64,000 nt of DNA from Heyndrickxia acidicola (GTDB lineage Bacteria; Bacillota; Bacilli; Bacillales; Bacillaceae_C): NCBI RefSeq assembly GCF_001636425.1, contig NZ_KV440953.1:2833792-2897791 (forward strand), given 5' to 3'. Below the pieces are notes generated by a model, which saw only the letters and a list, made by a program, of their open reading frames with translations, ran no database searches and was not told the DNA's origin. Positions 7,018 to 15,816 of the stretch are shown here, in pieces. Position 1 is the first letter of the stretch, and each line of letters begins with the position of its first letter. The translations under genes were made by a program, and so were the position numbers.

Positions 7018-8286
7018 ATGAGAATACGCGATTGGGATCGAAATTTAAAAGTTAGACTGTTTGGTGAATCATTAATGAACCTCACCTTTTGGATGTTTTT
7101 CCCTTTTTTAACCATTTATTTTACTGAAGCCTTTGGTAAAACTGCAGCAGGGGTTTTATTAATAACTTCACAAGTTTTTTCTGTTTTCGCCAATTTGCTT
7201 GGGGGTTTTTATGCAGATCGCTATGGCCGCAAAAAAATGATGGTTATATCTTCTATAGGGCAAGGAGCCGCTTTTCTTATATTTGGCTTCTCAAATTCTC
7301 CGTGGCTACACTCAGCCACAGTAGGATTTATTTGTTTCACCGTTGCCAGTATATTTGGTTCCTTTTATTACCCTGCGAGCCAGGCTATGGTAGCAGATGT
7401 GGTCAACGAAAAAGATAGAAGCCATGTGTTTGCCGTCTTTTACACATCAGTAAACATCTCGGTTGTAGTAGGTCCTATACTCGGAAGTATTTTCTTTACC
7501 TATTACAGATTTCAATTATTAACAGTAACAGGAATAATTTGTATCTTTTTGGGGTTTTTGCTTTTTAAATTCACACGTGAAACGGCCCCTGAATTCCGAG
7601 CAGTCAGTCCTGCTACCCGTCAGCACTGGACGGATGTTTTAAAAAAACAGTTTCATTCCTATGGCATTATTTTAAAGGACCGCATATTTACACTGTTTAT
7701 TTTTGGCGGAGTCTTGGTCGCTATGACATTTATGCAGCTTGACCTCATACTCCCTGTATTTACAAAAGAAGAAGTAGATGCAGCTTCTTTAATCGACCTT
7801 GGGTCTGTTCACTTATCACTGACTGGACAACAGCTTTTTGGATTTATCCTTTCAGAAAACGGTCTTCTTGTTGCACTCTTTACGGTTATCATCACTCGTT
7901 GGGCTGCAAAGTTTCCGGAAAAACGGATTTTCATCCTTTCCTCATTGTCCTATGCTGTTTCGATTTATCTTTTCGGAGAGCTTAAAACCGGATGGGGACT
8001 TATTTTTGCTATGATTATTTTTTCTTTTGGAGAACTCGTTGTAACAGGCATTCAGCAAACATTTGTGTCACACTTGTCTCCAGAACATATGAGAGGCCAA
8101 TATTTTGCAGCCTCCAGTCTTCGGTATACCATTGGAAGAACCATTGCACCTATTTCCATTCCGCTTGCGTCCTGGATCGGCTATCAGGGAACATTCCTTA
8201 TCCTTGCTTTGCTTGCCGCGGCGAGTGCCTGTGTGTATCTTCTCATGTTCAAAAAGCTTGATCTAAGAAAAAGAAGCCTTCAGTAA
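7018..8286 (+). CDS. MFS transporter (12-TM multidrug type)
   Basis: This 422-residue membrane protein of the major facilitator superfamily probably acts as a proton-coupled exporter of drugs or metabolites. The signature loop between TM2 and TM3 is clear (GGFYADRYGRKKMM, about 61-74), and about twelve hydrophobic segments alternate with short loops. A larger loop after TM6 contains TRETAPEFRAVS, and a hydrophilic insert VDAASLIDLGS lies in the second half. The start ATG follows GTGAGGT. It stands alone between repeat-rich spacers and ends at a terminator. Substrate unknown. Confidence 0.85.
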   Translation: MRIRDWDRNLKVRLFGESLMNLTFWMFFPFLTIYFTEAFGKTAAGVLLITSQVFSVFANLLGGFYADRYGRKKMMVISSIGQGAAFLIFGFSNSPWLHSATVGFICFTVASIFGSFYYPASQAMVADVVNEKDRSHVFAVFYTSVNISVVVGPILGSIFFTYYRFQLLTVTGIICIFLGFLLFKFTRETAPEFRAVSPATRQHWTDVLKKQFHSYGIILKDRIFTLFIFGGVLVAMTFMQLDLILPVFTKEEVDAASLIDLGSVHLSLTGQQLFGFILSENGLLVALFTVIITRWAAKFPEKRIFILSSLSYAVSIYLFGELKTGWGLIFAMIIFSFGELVVTGIQQTFVSHLSPEHMRGQYFAASSLRYTIGRTIAPISIPLASWIGYQGTFLILALLAAASACVYLLMFKKLDLRKRSLQ

Positions 8287-8299
8287 TGGAGGCTTTTTA
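8274..8299 (+). terminator. Terminator of the MFS gene
   Basis: A short AAGCCT / AGGCTT stem followed by TTTT. Its left arm overlaps the last codons of the transporter gene. Confidence 0.6.
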
Positions 8300-8331
8300 T
8301 TATTGCTTCTGTTTAAGGTCAAGATTAATTT

Positions 8332-8510
8332 TGCTAGACGCTTGCTCTTTTCTCTGTCCAGCTCCAGCTCCTATCGGCTAGCAGATTTCTACGTCTCCTC
8401 ACTAAGATAAGTCAATATCAGCTCGTGAAATACCTCGCTGTGTTTCCTTTATCTCAGTCGGAGTCTCTGAAATCTGTACGCCGATGAACAAGGCGCTTGC
8501 TCTTTTCTTA
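8332..8510 (-). repeat. Dispersed repeat family R1, inverted copy
   Basis: This is a complete R1 unit in reverse orientation (TGTCCAGCTCCAG at 8355, then CGCCGATGAACAAGGCGCTTGC near 8480-8500). A short extra fragment of the same family is attached on its left (8332-8354). It fills most of the spacer between the MFS gene and the yteA-type gene. Confidence 0.8.
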
Positions 8511-8642
8511 GTATGTTTTATCCATTTTGTCGAATAATACTGTCATATGAATGGATATTGTCTCGTTTTGTTTAGGATAAGTGCAATTGTGGTAAAACCA
8601 TACAAAATGAGATTACACTTTCTGAGGAAAGAAGTGGTATAA

Positions 8643-9434
8643 ATGCTAACAGAAGAACAACTATCAACATTTCGTACTCAGCTTCAAGAGCTAAAGAGTG
8701 GAATAGAGCACCAGGAGAAGCAAAATGATCAATACGGTATGGAGGATGAATTCCCTTATTCATCTACAAGCGAATTATCCGCTTATGACAATCATCCCGG
8801 AGATCTTGGGACAGAACTATTTGAACGGGAAAAAGATATTGCTTTGCGGCAGCATAGCGACGTTGAATTGCAAAATATTGAGCAAGCCTTAAAAGCCATT
8901 GATGAAGGAACCTATGGAAAATGCAAGGAGTGCGGACAAGAAATCCCTTTTGAAAGGCTGGAAGCAATTCCTTATACATTGTACTGCAAGGAACATAGCC
9001 CTGAGCAAACCGTTTCACATGATCGCCCGATAGAAGAAGAGGTTTTAACGCCTCCTTTCGGTAAATTTGTTTTTGAAAATAACCGAAAAGAATCAGTAGC
9101 GTATGATGCAGAGGACACCTGGCAATCTGTGGCTAAATACGGAACATCAGAGTCTCCATCTGATTTTATTGAGCCTAAGGAAAATTATAATGAAATGTAT
9201 ATTGATGCGGATGAGAATGAAGGCTATGTAGAGGATTTTGAAAACTTTACTGGGAATGACATGTCAGGTAAAAATATTCAAGTATATAGGAATGATGAAT
9301 TCAAGGATTATGAGCATACCTTAAATGAAAAAAACATCATGACACAATTTGGCGATCTTCCTGCCTCTGAACATGATTCTTATGTAGAAGACAATAACAG
9401 GGAAGAAAAAAATGAAAAGAGCCGTAAAAAATAA
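8643..9434 (+). CDS. yteA: YteA-family zinc-finger protein (DksA/TraR type)
   Basis: This 263-residue protein has the DksA/TraR architecture. A coiled-coil N-terminus (1-85) includes the acidic NHPGDLGTELFEREKD stretch. A zinc finger follows at about 98-122 (CKECGQ, then YCKEHS). The long acidic tail (130-263) is typical of the Bacillus YteA family, whose members are linked to sporulation; no function is established. The ATG follows GAGGAAAG. The tail is rich in Asp, Glu and Asn and looks disordered. It is convergent with hutH across a shared terminator. Confidence 0.82.
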   Translation: MLTEEQLSTFRTQLQELKSGIEHQEKQNDQYGMEDEFPYSSTSELSAYDNHPGDLGTELFEREKDIALRQHSDVELQNIEQALKAIDEGTYGKCKECGQEIPFERLEAIPYTLYCKEHSPEQTVSHDRPIEEEVLTPPFGKFVFENNRKESVAYDAEDTWQSVAKYGTSESPSDFIEPKENYNEMYIDADENEGYVEDFENFTGNDMSGKNIQVYRNDEFKDYEHTLNEKNIMTQFGDLPASEHDSYVEDNNREEKNEKSRKK

Positions 9435-9439
9435 AATGG

Positions 9440-9486
9440 CAAAGCAAAAAGAGAAGGAAATATCTACTCCTTCTCTTTTTGCTTTG
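9440..9486. terminator. Bidirectional terminator between yteA and hutH
   Basis: A perfect 18 bp stem (CAAAGCAAAAAGAGAAGG and its complement) around an 11-base loop. The A/T-rich arms provide T tracts on both strands, so it can end both convergent transcripts. Confidence 0.85.
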
Positions 9487-9532
9487 TAAGCTTTGCTGCT
9501 GTTGGATATAAGAATCCTTTAATTAACAGCCA

Positions 9533-11032
9533 TCAAGAATGAGCCTCGCTTAGAAGGTCGTCTTCCATCCATTTGGCAGCTGCCTCAATATCTTTTGAGA
9601 ACACCCTGTCTTTATCAATAGCTGGGACAACCTGTCTTCCTAGGTTGAAAAATGAACGTGTGGCTTCTGCCATTTTATCCAACCCTCTATGTTCGACTGC
9701 CTGCATTGCACAGATCCATTCAATCGCAAGCACTCTTCTCGCGTTCTGCAGAATTTGATAGGCGTGCCTCGCCGCAATGGTTCCCATACTGACATGATCC
9801 TCTTGATTTGCAGACGAAGGAATAGAGTCCACACTGGCCGGATGGGCAAGTGTCTTATTTTCTGATACAAGTGAAGCTGCTGCATATTGCATGATCATGG
9901 CTCCTGACTGCAATCCTGGCTGAGGGCTTAAAAAGGCTGGCAAATCGTTAAGCTGCGGATTCACCAATCTTTCTATCCTTCTTTCGGAAATATTAGCAAG
10001 CTCCGCAATGGCAATTTTCATAAAATCCATTGCAAAAGCAATCGGCTGGCCATGAAAATTCCCTCCTGAAATGACTTTTTCTCCATCGTCAAATATAAGA
10101 GGATTGTCTGTTGCAGCATTCATTTCGATAAGCAGCTTTTCTTTTACGTAATCAAGTGCCTGCCAGGAAGCTCCGTGAACTTGCGGAATACATCTTAAAG
10201 AATAGGCATCCTGCACTCTTAGTTCACCTTGTTTTGTTGTCAGTTTGCTTCCTGAAAGATAATGGCTCATTCTTTTCGCCACATCGACCTGCTGCTGATA
10301 GCCCCTCGCAACATGGACATCCTCATCAAATGCATCAATGATTCCTCTTAATCCCTCTATTGTTGTAGCTGCAATCCATTCACTTTGTTTTGCCAATTGC
10401 TCTGCTTCTAGATAATTAACCACACCCATAGCTGTCATAGCCTGTGTGCCGTTAATGAGAGCAAGCCCCTCCTTCGCCTGAAGCGTTACCGGTTCAAGTC
10501 CTTCCTGGCTGAATGCATAGGCGGCGTCCACTTTATTTCCTTTATAAAAAACTTCTCCCTCACCTAATAGCCCAAGAACCAAATGGGACAGCGGTGCTAA
10601 ATCGCCGCTTGCGCCAAGTGACCCTTGTTGAGGAACGACAGGGTGTATCCCTGCATTCACCATATCTAATAGTCTTTCAATAATAACAGGACGAACCCCT
10701 GAAAATCCCTTTAGTAATGCATTCGCACGAAGCAGCAGCATACCCCTGGAGACCTTTTCCGGAAATGACTCCCCTACCCCGCAGGCATGAGAATGAATCA
10801 AATTGAGCTGCAGTTCTTCTACGTTTTCCGTATCAATCCATACATCACTGAATTTTCCAAACCCGGTTGTAATCCCATAAACAACCCTTTTTTCCTTTAC
10901 AATACGTTCAACTGCTTCCCTGCTTTTTTTCACTTTTTCCATACTGACTGCAGAAGGTCTTACAGCTGCATGATTATAAATAATGTCTTTTGCTTCTTGA
11001 AGGGTCAATGTATCTCCTGTTAATTCAATCAT
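9533..11032 (-). CDS. hutH: Histidine ammonia-lyase
   Basis: Histidine ammonia-lyase converts L-histidine to trans-urocanate and ammonia, the first step of histidine use. Counted from [10 protein letters not shown] the protein has 499 residues, near the usual ~508. The Ala141-Ser142-Gly143 triad that cyclises into the MIO electrophile is intact in [15 protein letters not shown], and [10 protein letters not shown] and the NPQLND region match the family. The ATG at 11030-11032 has its own site (GTAGGAGGG). An in-frame ATG-ATG at 11104 with AGGGAGG could add 24 residues not found in usual homologues. No other hut gene is in the window. An intrinsic terminator lies just upstream. Confidence 0.93.
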   Translation of the reverse strand: MIELTGDTLTLQEAKDIIYNHAAVRPSAVSMEKVKKSREAVERIVKEKRVVYGITTGFGKFSDVWIDTENVEELQLNLIHSHACGVGESFPEKVSRGMLLLRANALLKGFSGVRPVIIERLLDMVNAGIHPVVPQQGSLGASGDLAPLSHLVLGLLGEGEVFYKGNKVDAAYAFSQEGLEPVTLQAKEGLALINGTQAMTAMGVVNYLEAEQLAKQSEWIAATTIEGLRGIIDAFDEDVHVARGYQQQVDVAKRMSHYLSGSKLTTKQGELRVQDAYSLRCIPQVHGASWQALDYVKEKLLIEMNAATDNPLIFDDGEKVISGGNFHGQPIAFAMDFMKIAIAELANISERRIERLVNPQLNDLPAFLSPQPGLQSGAMIMQYAAASLVSENKTLAHPASVDSIPSSANQEDHVSMGTIAARHAYQILQNARRVLAIEWICAMQAVEHRGLDKMAEATRSFFNLGRQVVPAIDKDRVFSKDIEAAAKWMEDDLLSEAHS

Positions 11033-11129
11033 AATTTCCCTCCTACTTTTTTCAAGGTTTTCACTTTTGCGTATTTCCCTGTAATTTCCTATTGCTTCCA
11101 TCATGTTTACCTCCCTAATACTGTAGCGT

Positions 11130-11181
11130 GATAAAGAAAAAAGGCTTTATCGCGAAACAGCTGTTTCGGATAAAGCCTTTT
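11130..11181 (-). terminator. Terminator-like hairpin in the hutH leader
   Basis: On the minus strand a 21 bp stem with one bulge (AAAAGGCTTTATC plus the inner CGAAACAG/CTGTTTCG) is followed by TTTTTTCTTT, ending about 30 bp before the upstream hutH start. No minus-strand gene is visible upstream that needs ending, so it could work as an attenuator of hutH, as in the Bacillus hut operon where HutP controls a terminator. I do not see the regularly spaced UAG triplets HutP binds. Confidence 0.55.
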
Positions 11182-11435
11182 CATTTTGTAGTTGCAATTT
11201 ATTTATTTTCATTGCTTCCACACCACTTTCTTTTTTTCCCATCCACTTTATCTTTTTAATGTGTCATACTTTATATTGAAACCCCTTTCTATAGGATATA
11301 CTCGTGGATTTATTTTCGTCAATATCTTTTAATCACATTTTAGAAAGTTATCAATTTAGCACGCTAATAAGGAAAAGGAATAGAATGCTGATGACTTTTT
11401 AAACTGATTATTTTTAGCTCATTCTACAGTAAAGA

Positions 11436-11645
11436 AAGACGCTGTCCCAAAAGGTCCAATGATATCAGAAGACCTTGGATATAGCCTCTTTTTTCCTGGT
11501 TGATTTCCACTTCAGGCACTCGCTTTCCGGGGCGGTAGCGGAGCCTCCTCGTCGCAAGCTCCTGCGGGTTTTCCATTTACACGCTCATCCCGCAGGAGTC
11601 TCGTTTATCTGTTCCAATCAACCTTGATTAAAAACGAACATTAGG
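11436..11645. repeat. GC-rich dispersed Bacillus repeat
   Basis: This non-coding block has the look of a common Bacillaceae interspersed repeat: ACTCGCTTTCCGGGGC, a 10 bp hairpin CTCCTGCGGG / CCCGCAGGAG (11559-11598), and a TTCCAATCAACC end. Related GC-rich hairpin cores occur at 42834-42964 and 55411-55500. It occupies the middle of the 1 kb spacer between hutH and the thioesterase, where no gene is evident. Confidence 0.6.
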
Positions 11646-11939
11646 AAATACTCATATATAGGTACTGCTGTTTGTCATACCTGTTCAGTTAATAAGTGTA
11701 AGGTCAACCTAGATTTTTTCAGAAGCCACTCTAATATGTTCTTTCTTCATAAGGCAATAATAATTATCATAGGTCAGTTTGGCTTGATTTTTGAACTCGT
11801 ATAAAGTGATTTTCAGGGTAGCCTAGTCTAAAATTAAATAGAAAAATCCCCTTTTATTCAATAGTAAAAAAAGGTTGACTCCCTTCAACGGATAGTCCGG
11901 CTTTTTGAGTTACCATCTTTCTTTACTGTTATGAGATAA

Positions 11940-11980
11940 AAAACAACACTGTCCTTTAACAAAGGCTTAAAAAAAGAAAC
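11940..11980. repeat. R3 end fragment
   Basis: AACAACACTGTCCTTTAACA matches the right end of the R3 elements at 6918 and 62240 (AACAACAAAGTCCTTTAACA, AACAACAGCGTTCTATAACA). No left end is visible, so it is probably a remnant. Confidence 0.45.
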
Positions 11981-12070
11981 TGGGAAAGAAAAATTAACAG
12001 CTCAACTACTTTTCACCACAATAAAGGGTATAATAACGAAGAAATGAATTTATAGCTAGAGGTGACCTAC

Positions 12071-12580
12071 ATGACAGAAAGACCGACTAAAAAAATGTCT
12101 GAAACTTTAACTGTACATACAACCCACGTACTCCCGCCTGATACCAATAATCACGGAACCTTATTTGGCGGTAAGTTGATGGCCTATATTGATAATGTGG
12201 CTTCCATTACTGCAACCAAAATGGCACGTTCACCTGTCGTTACTGCTTCCACTGACTCCGTGGACTTTATTAAACCTATTCGTGTCGGTGATGCGGTTAA
12301 ACTGGAAGCAATGGTTACGTATACCGGAAGAAGCTCCATGGAGATATTTGTAAAAATTACATCGGAACATTTATTAACAGGGAAGAAGTCCATTGCAGCT
12401 TTATCATTTCTCACCTTTGTCGCTCTTAATGAGCAGGGCCAGCCAACGCAAATTCCAATGGTGGTTCCTGAGACAGAAGAAGAGCGCTGGTTAAATGACA
12501 CAGCAAAGGTACGGGCTGAACATCGTAAAAGAAGAAAAAAGGAAAGTGAACAATTAGCCTCTTATTTTTCACATGATTAA
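12071..12580 (+). CDS. Acyl-CoA thioesterase, hotdog fold (YkhA-like)
   Basis: This 169-residue enzyme is expected to hydrolyse acyl-CoA to free acid and CoA. The hotdog-fold signature is present: HVLPPDTNNHGTLFGGKLMA (about 17-36), in which Asn/His and the FGG turn form the active site, then DFIKPIRVGD and a long C-terminal helix rich in Arg/Lys/Glu. I use the ATG at 12071 because AGAGGTGA lies five bases before it; a GTG at 12062 is part of that ribosome binding site. It stands alone and is followed by a strong terminator. The physiological substrate is not known. Confidence 0.87.
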   Translation: MTERPTKKMSETLTVHTTHVLPPDTNNHGTLFGGKLMAYIDNVASITATKMARSPVVTASTDSVDFIKPIRVGDAVKLEAMVTYTGRSSMEIFVKITSEHLLTGKKSIAALSFLTFVALNEQGQPTQIPMVVPETEEERWLNDTAKVRAEHRKRRKKESEQLASYFSHD

Positions 12581-12707
12581 TTGGAATACAAAAATATTTT
12601 CAAAAGAAAAAAAAGGGTTTAAAAATAATATTTTGCCCCAACTAATATTATTCTTGAATAACATTTACTTTTTTGAAACATCCATAGCGTTTAATAAATG
12701 CAAAGCA

Positions 12708-12737
12708 AATGCCTGTGAACTGTTACAGGCATTTTTT
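12708..12737 (+). terminator. Terminator of the thioesterase gene
   Basis: AATGCCTGT / ACAGGCATT stem with an eight-base loop and a T tract. Its right arm supplies the first GCATT of the 21 bp phased array that follows. Confidence 0.8.
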
Positions 12738-12885
12738 GCGTTCATGTCAAAGCTGTTTTGACCAGTTTCGGCATTTTTCGAAAAAGTTACGGCATTTAAT
12801 TAGATTTTCACGGCATTATTGTAAAATGTTTAGGCATTTCTTTCAATAATCATTCCATTTATGTTAAATGCCAATGCATTCACAC
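12728..12885. repeat. Phased 21 bp array, GCATT type
   Basis: GCATT-like cores (mostly GGCATTT) recur with the A at 12731, 12773, 12794, 12815, 12836, 12857 (as CCATTT) and 12878, all exact multiples of 21 bp apart. The bases between the cores are AT-rich and not conserved. Stops occur in every frame, so it is not coding. No dyad is associated with each unit. See findings. Confidence 0.7.
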
Positions 12886-12944
12886 ACCAGCGTCTCTAAT
12901 CTTTCGGTCACGTGACTGCATAATGGTGGACGAATCAGTCATTT

Positions 12945-13080
12945 GCTACATTTCCTTTGTTTTCTGCAACACTCTTTTTTTATTGCATCACTTTTTGGGA
13001 TCATCGCAACGTTCTTTCCGTTTTCTGGAACATTCATCCGGTTTTTTGCAACAATACACATTTTATACAGGCAACATTTC
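12945..13080. repeat. Phased ~21 bp array, GCAACA type
   Basis: Cores of the form TGCAACAtT start near 12945, 12966, 12985, 13006, 13027, 13048 and 13071. Four of the six steps are exactly 21 bp and two are offset by two bases. The intervening bases are T-rich. It adjoins the GCATT array and lies in the convergent spacer before the namZ remnant. Confidence 0.6.
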
Positions 13081-13250
13081 GAATGGCGCCCCACTGTTTC
13101 CTCCTCTGCCGCCCATACCCATGCCAAGAACATAGGAAATCCGCAACACCTTGCTACTCAGCTGGCCGTTAGGCTCTTGAGTTAGAAAGTGACTAGATTT
13201 TTTATACTTTTTCCATCTAAAAAGAGGCTGCCATACCCGGCAGCCTTTCC

Positions 13251-13912
13251 TCACTTATACAGCAGGTATTTTTTCCGTGTCTGCTTGAATTTTCTCGTTT
13301 CTTCATTGCACCGTTTTACAATTTCTTCTAGTGAGCTTCCGTTGTTAATAGCCTTTCGTACCCAGCCATTCCCTATTAATTCGTCAAAGTAAGAGACACC
13401 ATTTTTATCCTCTGGAAGAAAGGAAAACTGTTCGGGGTAAAGGTCGTGAATGGTTTTCACAATGGCAATGCCTGTCTCTACTGATTGATAAACATTCCTG
13501 TTTGTAACATGAATTTGAACTCCACCTGAAAGCTTGCCGATGTACTTAGAAGTAGTTGAAGTAAAGTATGTACTTCTAAATAAAACACCTGGAAGTTTTA
13601 ATTCATTTAATTTTTGTGCCAAGGTATCACCATCAATAAAAGGAGCACCAATTAACTCAAAACCGCACTTGTTTATCCGGGTGCAGCACTGCTGGAAGGG
13701 ACGAATGTATCAGAAGGGCGCGGAACGACAAGGCCACCTACTCTTTTCCCTTTCAAAAGGTCTATTCTGTCATTTAAAAGCACCTCTTCACCGGCTTCAA
13801 ACGAATTCTTTTTTTGCTTTTCCCATCCTGTTTTGTGAGTTTTGGCGATGGCAGCTGAGAGACAGGAAATAAACAGAACCAAGGTTAGACAAGCAATCAT
13901 CCACTTTTTCAA
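13251..13912 (-). pseudogene. namZ: Remnant of exo-beta-N-acetylmuramidase NamZ
   Basis: Two ends of a NamZ (DUF1343) gene survive. The 5' part starts at a TTG (13910-13912) after GGGAGGGG, with a signal peptide (MKKWMIACLTLVLFISCLS) and the domain opening [15 protein letters not shown]. The 3' part (13251-13660) encodes [12 protein letters not shown] through the C-terminus TRKKYLLY. The central ~250 residues are missing. A piece of the lost middle ([19 protein letters not shown], then TTRP) is present at about 13668-13733 but on the opposite strand. Stops interrupt every joined frame. NamZ releases MurNAc from peptidoglycan chain ends and normally works with NagZ and AmiE, encoded just upstream; that activity is lost here. 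Confidence 0.88.
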
Positions 13913-13973
13913 AATAACCCCTCCCCAATGGTTTAAAGGAGCGGGCTTTCTTCCCGCTCCATTCACCATTTTC

Positions 13974-15644
13974 TTAGCGGCTTCTTAATTCCCAGTCGGA
14001 TGTAGTGCATTCAAGCGGCTGATTTTTTCCCTTTGATAAAATAGCTGGGCTTAACACATACCACCCTCTTCCATTGACGGAGCTATCCGTTTCGTATTCA
14101 AATCGAATATATTTTGTCCCCACCGGCAAAGGATAGGATATTCTCTCCCACTGATCACTTGATCCTGTTAGGTCTGGTCCTAGCTTGCTCCATACTGCTC
14201 CATCCTCTGAGACCTCCACTCTTCCGAAGTCCGCATCCTTTTCAATTCGATACCAGGTTTTGAATGTGAGCATAGAAGGGGTGTCAATATCCACTTTCGC
14301 CTCCAAATCTGCCTTTTTATTATCACCATATCCAGCAAACCATGCTCGGCTGTTTCCCCTTATTTCAACTGGAATGGCGTCGCCTGCCTGACGGGCAACA
14401 AGCCTCCTGGTTTGGTTGGTGGACACTGTATTTCGCGTTGGATGGACACGGTTCGTTAATAGAATCACAATCGTTTGATTTTGAGGGCTGATCACCAAAG
14501 AAGTCCCTGTAAATCCTGTATGCCCCAAAGTCCCTTCATCTGAAAGACTATCCATATACCAGCCCTGATTTAATTCAAAACCAAGTCCATGGTCATCACC
14601 TGGAAAACCCTGATTCATATTTTGCTCCATTAATTTAACTGTAGCGGCTTTTAAAATGCGGGAATGTCCGTATTCTCCCCCGTTTAAAAAGGTTTGTCCC
14701 AGTATGGCCAGATCATGAGCTGTCGAAAAGACACCAGCGTGTCCCGCTACTCCATCCAGAGCCCATGCATTCTCATCATGCACCTGACCCCAGACAAGCC
14801 CTCTCCCCGTCCATGGCTGATACTCTGTGGCAGCGACTCTTGGTTTTAAGGATGCTCCGGGATTATACATTGTATCCTTCATATTCAAGGGATCGGTGAT
14901 ATGCTGCTTTACATATACATCTTCTCTTTGGCCTGTCAGCCTTTCCACAAGAGCACCGAGCGTAATCATATTTAAATCACTGTAGGTATAATTCGTACCT
15001 GGCGGATGGGCGAGTCCATGCTTTAACACCATTTCAATCCTTTCTTCCCTGGTACCAGGCATCTGATAAAGAGGAATGTCAGGCTCAAAGCCTGATGTAT
15101 GGGTCAAAAGCTGGCGAATTGTTACAGCTTGCTTGCCGTTCTCCGCAAACTCAGGCAGGTACTTAGCCACTGGGTCATCCAGTTTAAAAAGTCCTTTATC
15201 ATACAATTGCATGACCGCTACGGTTGTAAATAGTTTACTAATAGAAGCAATATCAAAAATGGTATTCTTTCTCATCAAAACCGGGTTTTCTGCCTCTGTA
15301 AATTGGTCATCTGTGTACTTGTAAGCATAGCCATATGCCTGATTCTGTACAATGATCCCCTTCCGCGCAATCAGAGTGACGGCACCAGGCATAACCTTTT
15401 GTTCAATCGCATTCTTCATAATCGGGTCAATTCCTCTTAAGGGGTCATCCACCATTCCTGCTTCCCTGGCAGTGCCTTTATAAAGGACCGAGGAGGATTT
15501 CCCTGGATGATCCCATGTAAACCTGGAATAATATCCGTCCTTTGCCTTGACTGTGTCAGAACTGGACGCATAAAAACCAGTGGAGGATATGAATAAAGCG
15601 GAGCTCATAAAGGCAATAGAACCGGTTTTCAGAAACCTTTGCAT
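13974..15644 (-). CDS. amiE: Exported serine hydrolase, AmiE-like (beta-lactamase fold)
   Basis: This 556-residue secreted protein (signal peptide about 1-27, MQRFLKTGSIAFMSSALF) carries a class C beta-lactamase/esterase domain. The nucleophile motif SISK lies in FDIASISKLFTTVAV, the YSD tyrosine motif in NYTYSDLNMITLG, and HTG in LGHTGFTGTSLVIS. In the B. subtilis MurNAc cluster the orthologue is an N-acetylmuramyl-L-alanine amidase that frees peptide from muropeptides. About 115 extra C-terminal residues form a beta-rich domain (WFAGYGD to RGWYVLSPA), probably for carbohydrate or wall binding, not found in the shorter ~440-residue version. It lies between nagZ and the namZ remnant on the same strand. 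Confidence 0.8.
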   Translation of the reverse strand: MQRFLKTGSIAFMSSALFISSTGFYASSSDTVKAKDGYYSRFTWDHPGKSSSVLYKGTAREAGMVDDPLRGIDPIMKNAIEQKVMPGAVTLIARKGIIVQNQAYGYAYKYTDDQFTEAENPVLMRKNTIFDIASISKLFTTVAVMQLYDKGLFKLDDPVAKYLPEFAENGKQAVTIRQLLTHTSGFEPDIPLYQMPGTREERIEMVLKHGLAHPPGTNYTYSDLNMITLGALVERLTGQREDVYVKQHITDPLNMKDTMYNPGASLKPRVAATEYQPWTGRGLVWGQVHDENAWALDGVAGHAGVFSTAHDLAILGQTFLNGGEYGHSRILKAATVKLMEQNMNQGFPGDDHGLGFELNQGWYMDSLSDEGTLGHTGFTGTSLVISPQNQTIVILLTNRVHPTRNTVSTNQTRRLVARQAGDAIPVEIRGNSRAWFAGYGDNKKADLEAKVDIDTPSMLTFKTWYRIEKDADFGRVEVSEDGAVWSKLGPDLTGSSDQWERISYPLPVGTKYIRFEYETDSSVNGRGWYVLSPAILSKGKNQPLECTTSDWELRSR

Positions 15645-15816
15645 CCTCTAATTCCTCTCCCTCATTTGTTATGCTGTTAGACTTTTTTTATTTTTTCCAG
15701 CTCATACCCTTACAAATTGCTGAAAAGGTATAAGCTAAAAGTGAGCAGTTATCAACTTTTAAAATTAAACAGAGCTTTTTTAAAAATCTTATGGAGAACG
15801 TCAAAAAATCCCTACT

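Noticed and set aside
11105-11200. HutP binding site in the hutH leader
   Set aside because: The regularly spaced UAG triplets required by HutP are not there.
12728-13080. Possible CRISPR array
   Set aside because: The conserved part is only five to seven bases in a 21 bp period, with no cas genes; it does not have repeat-spacer structure.
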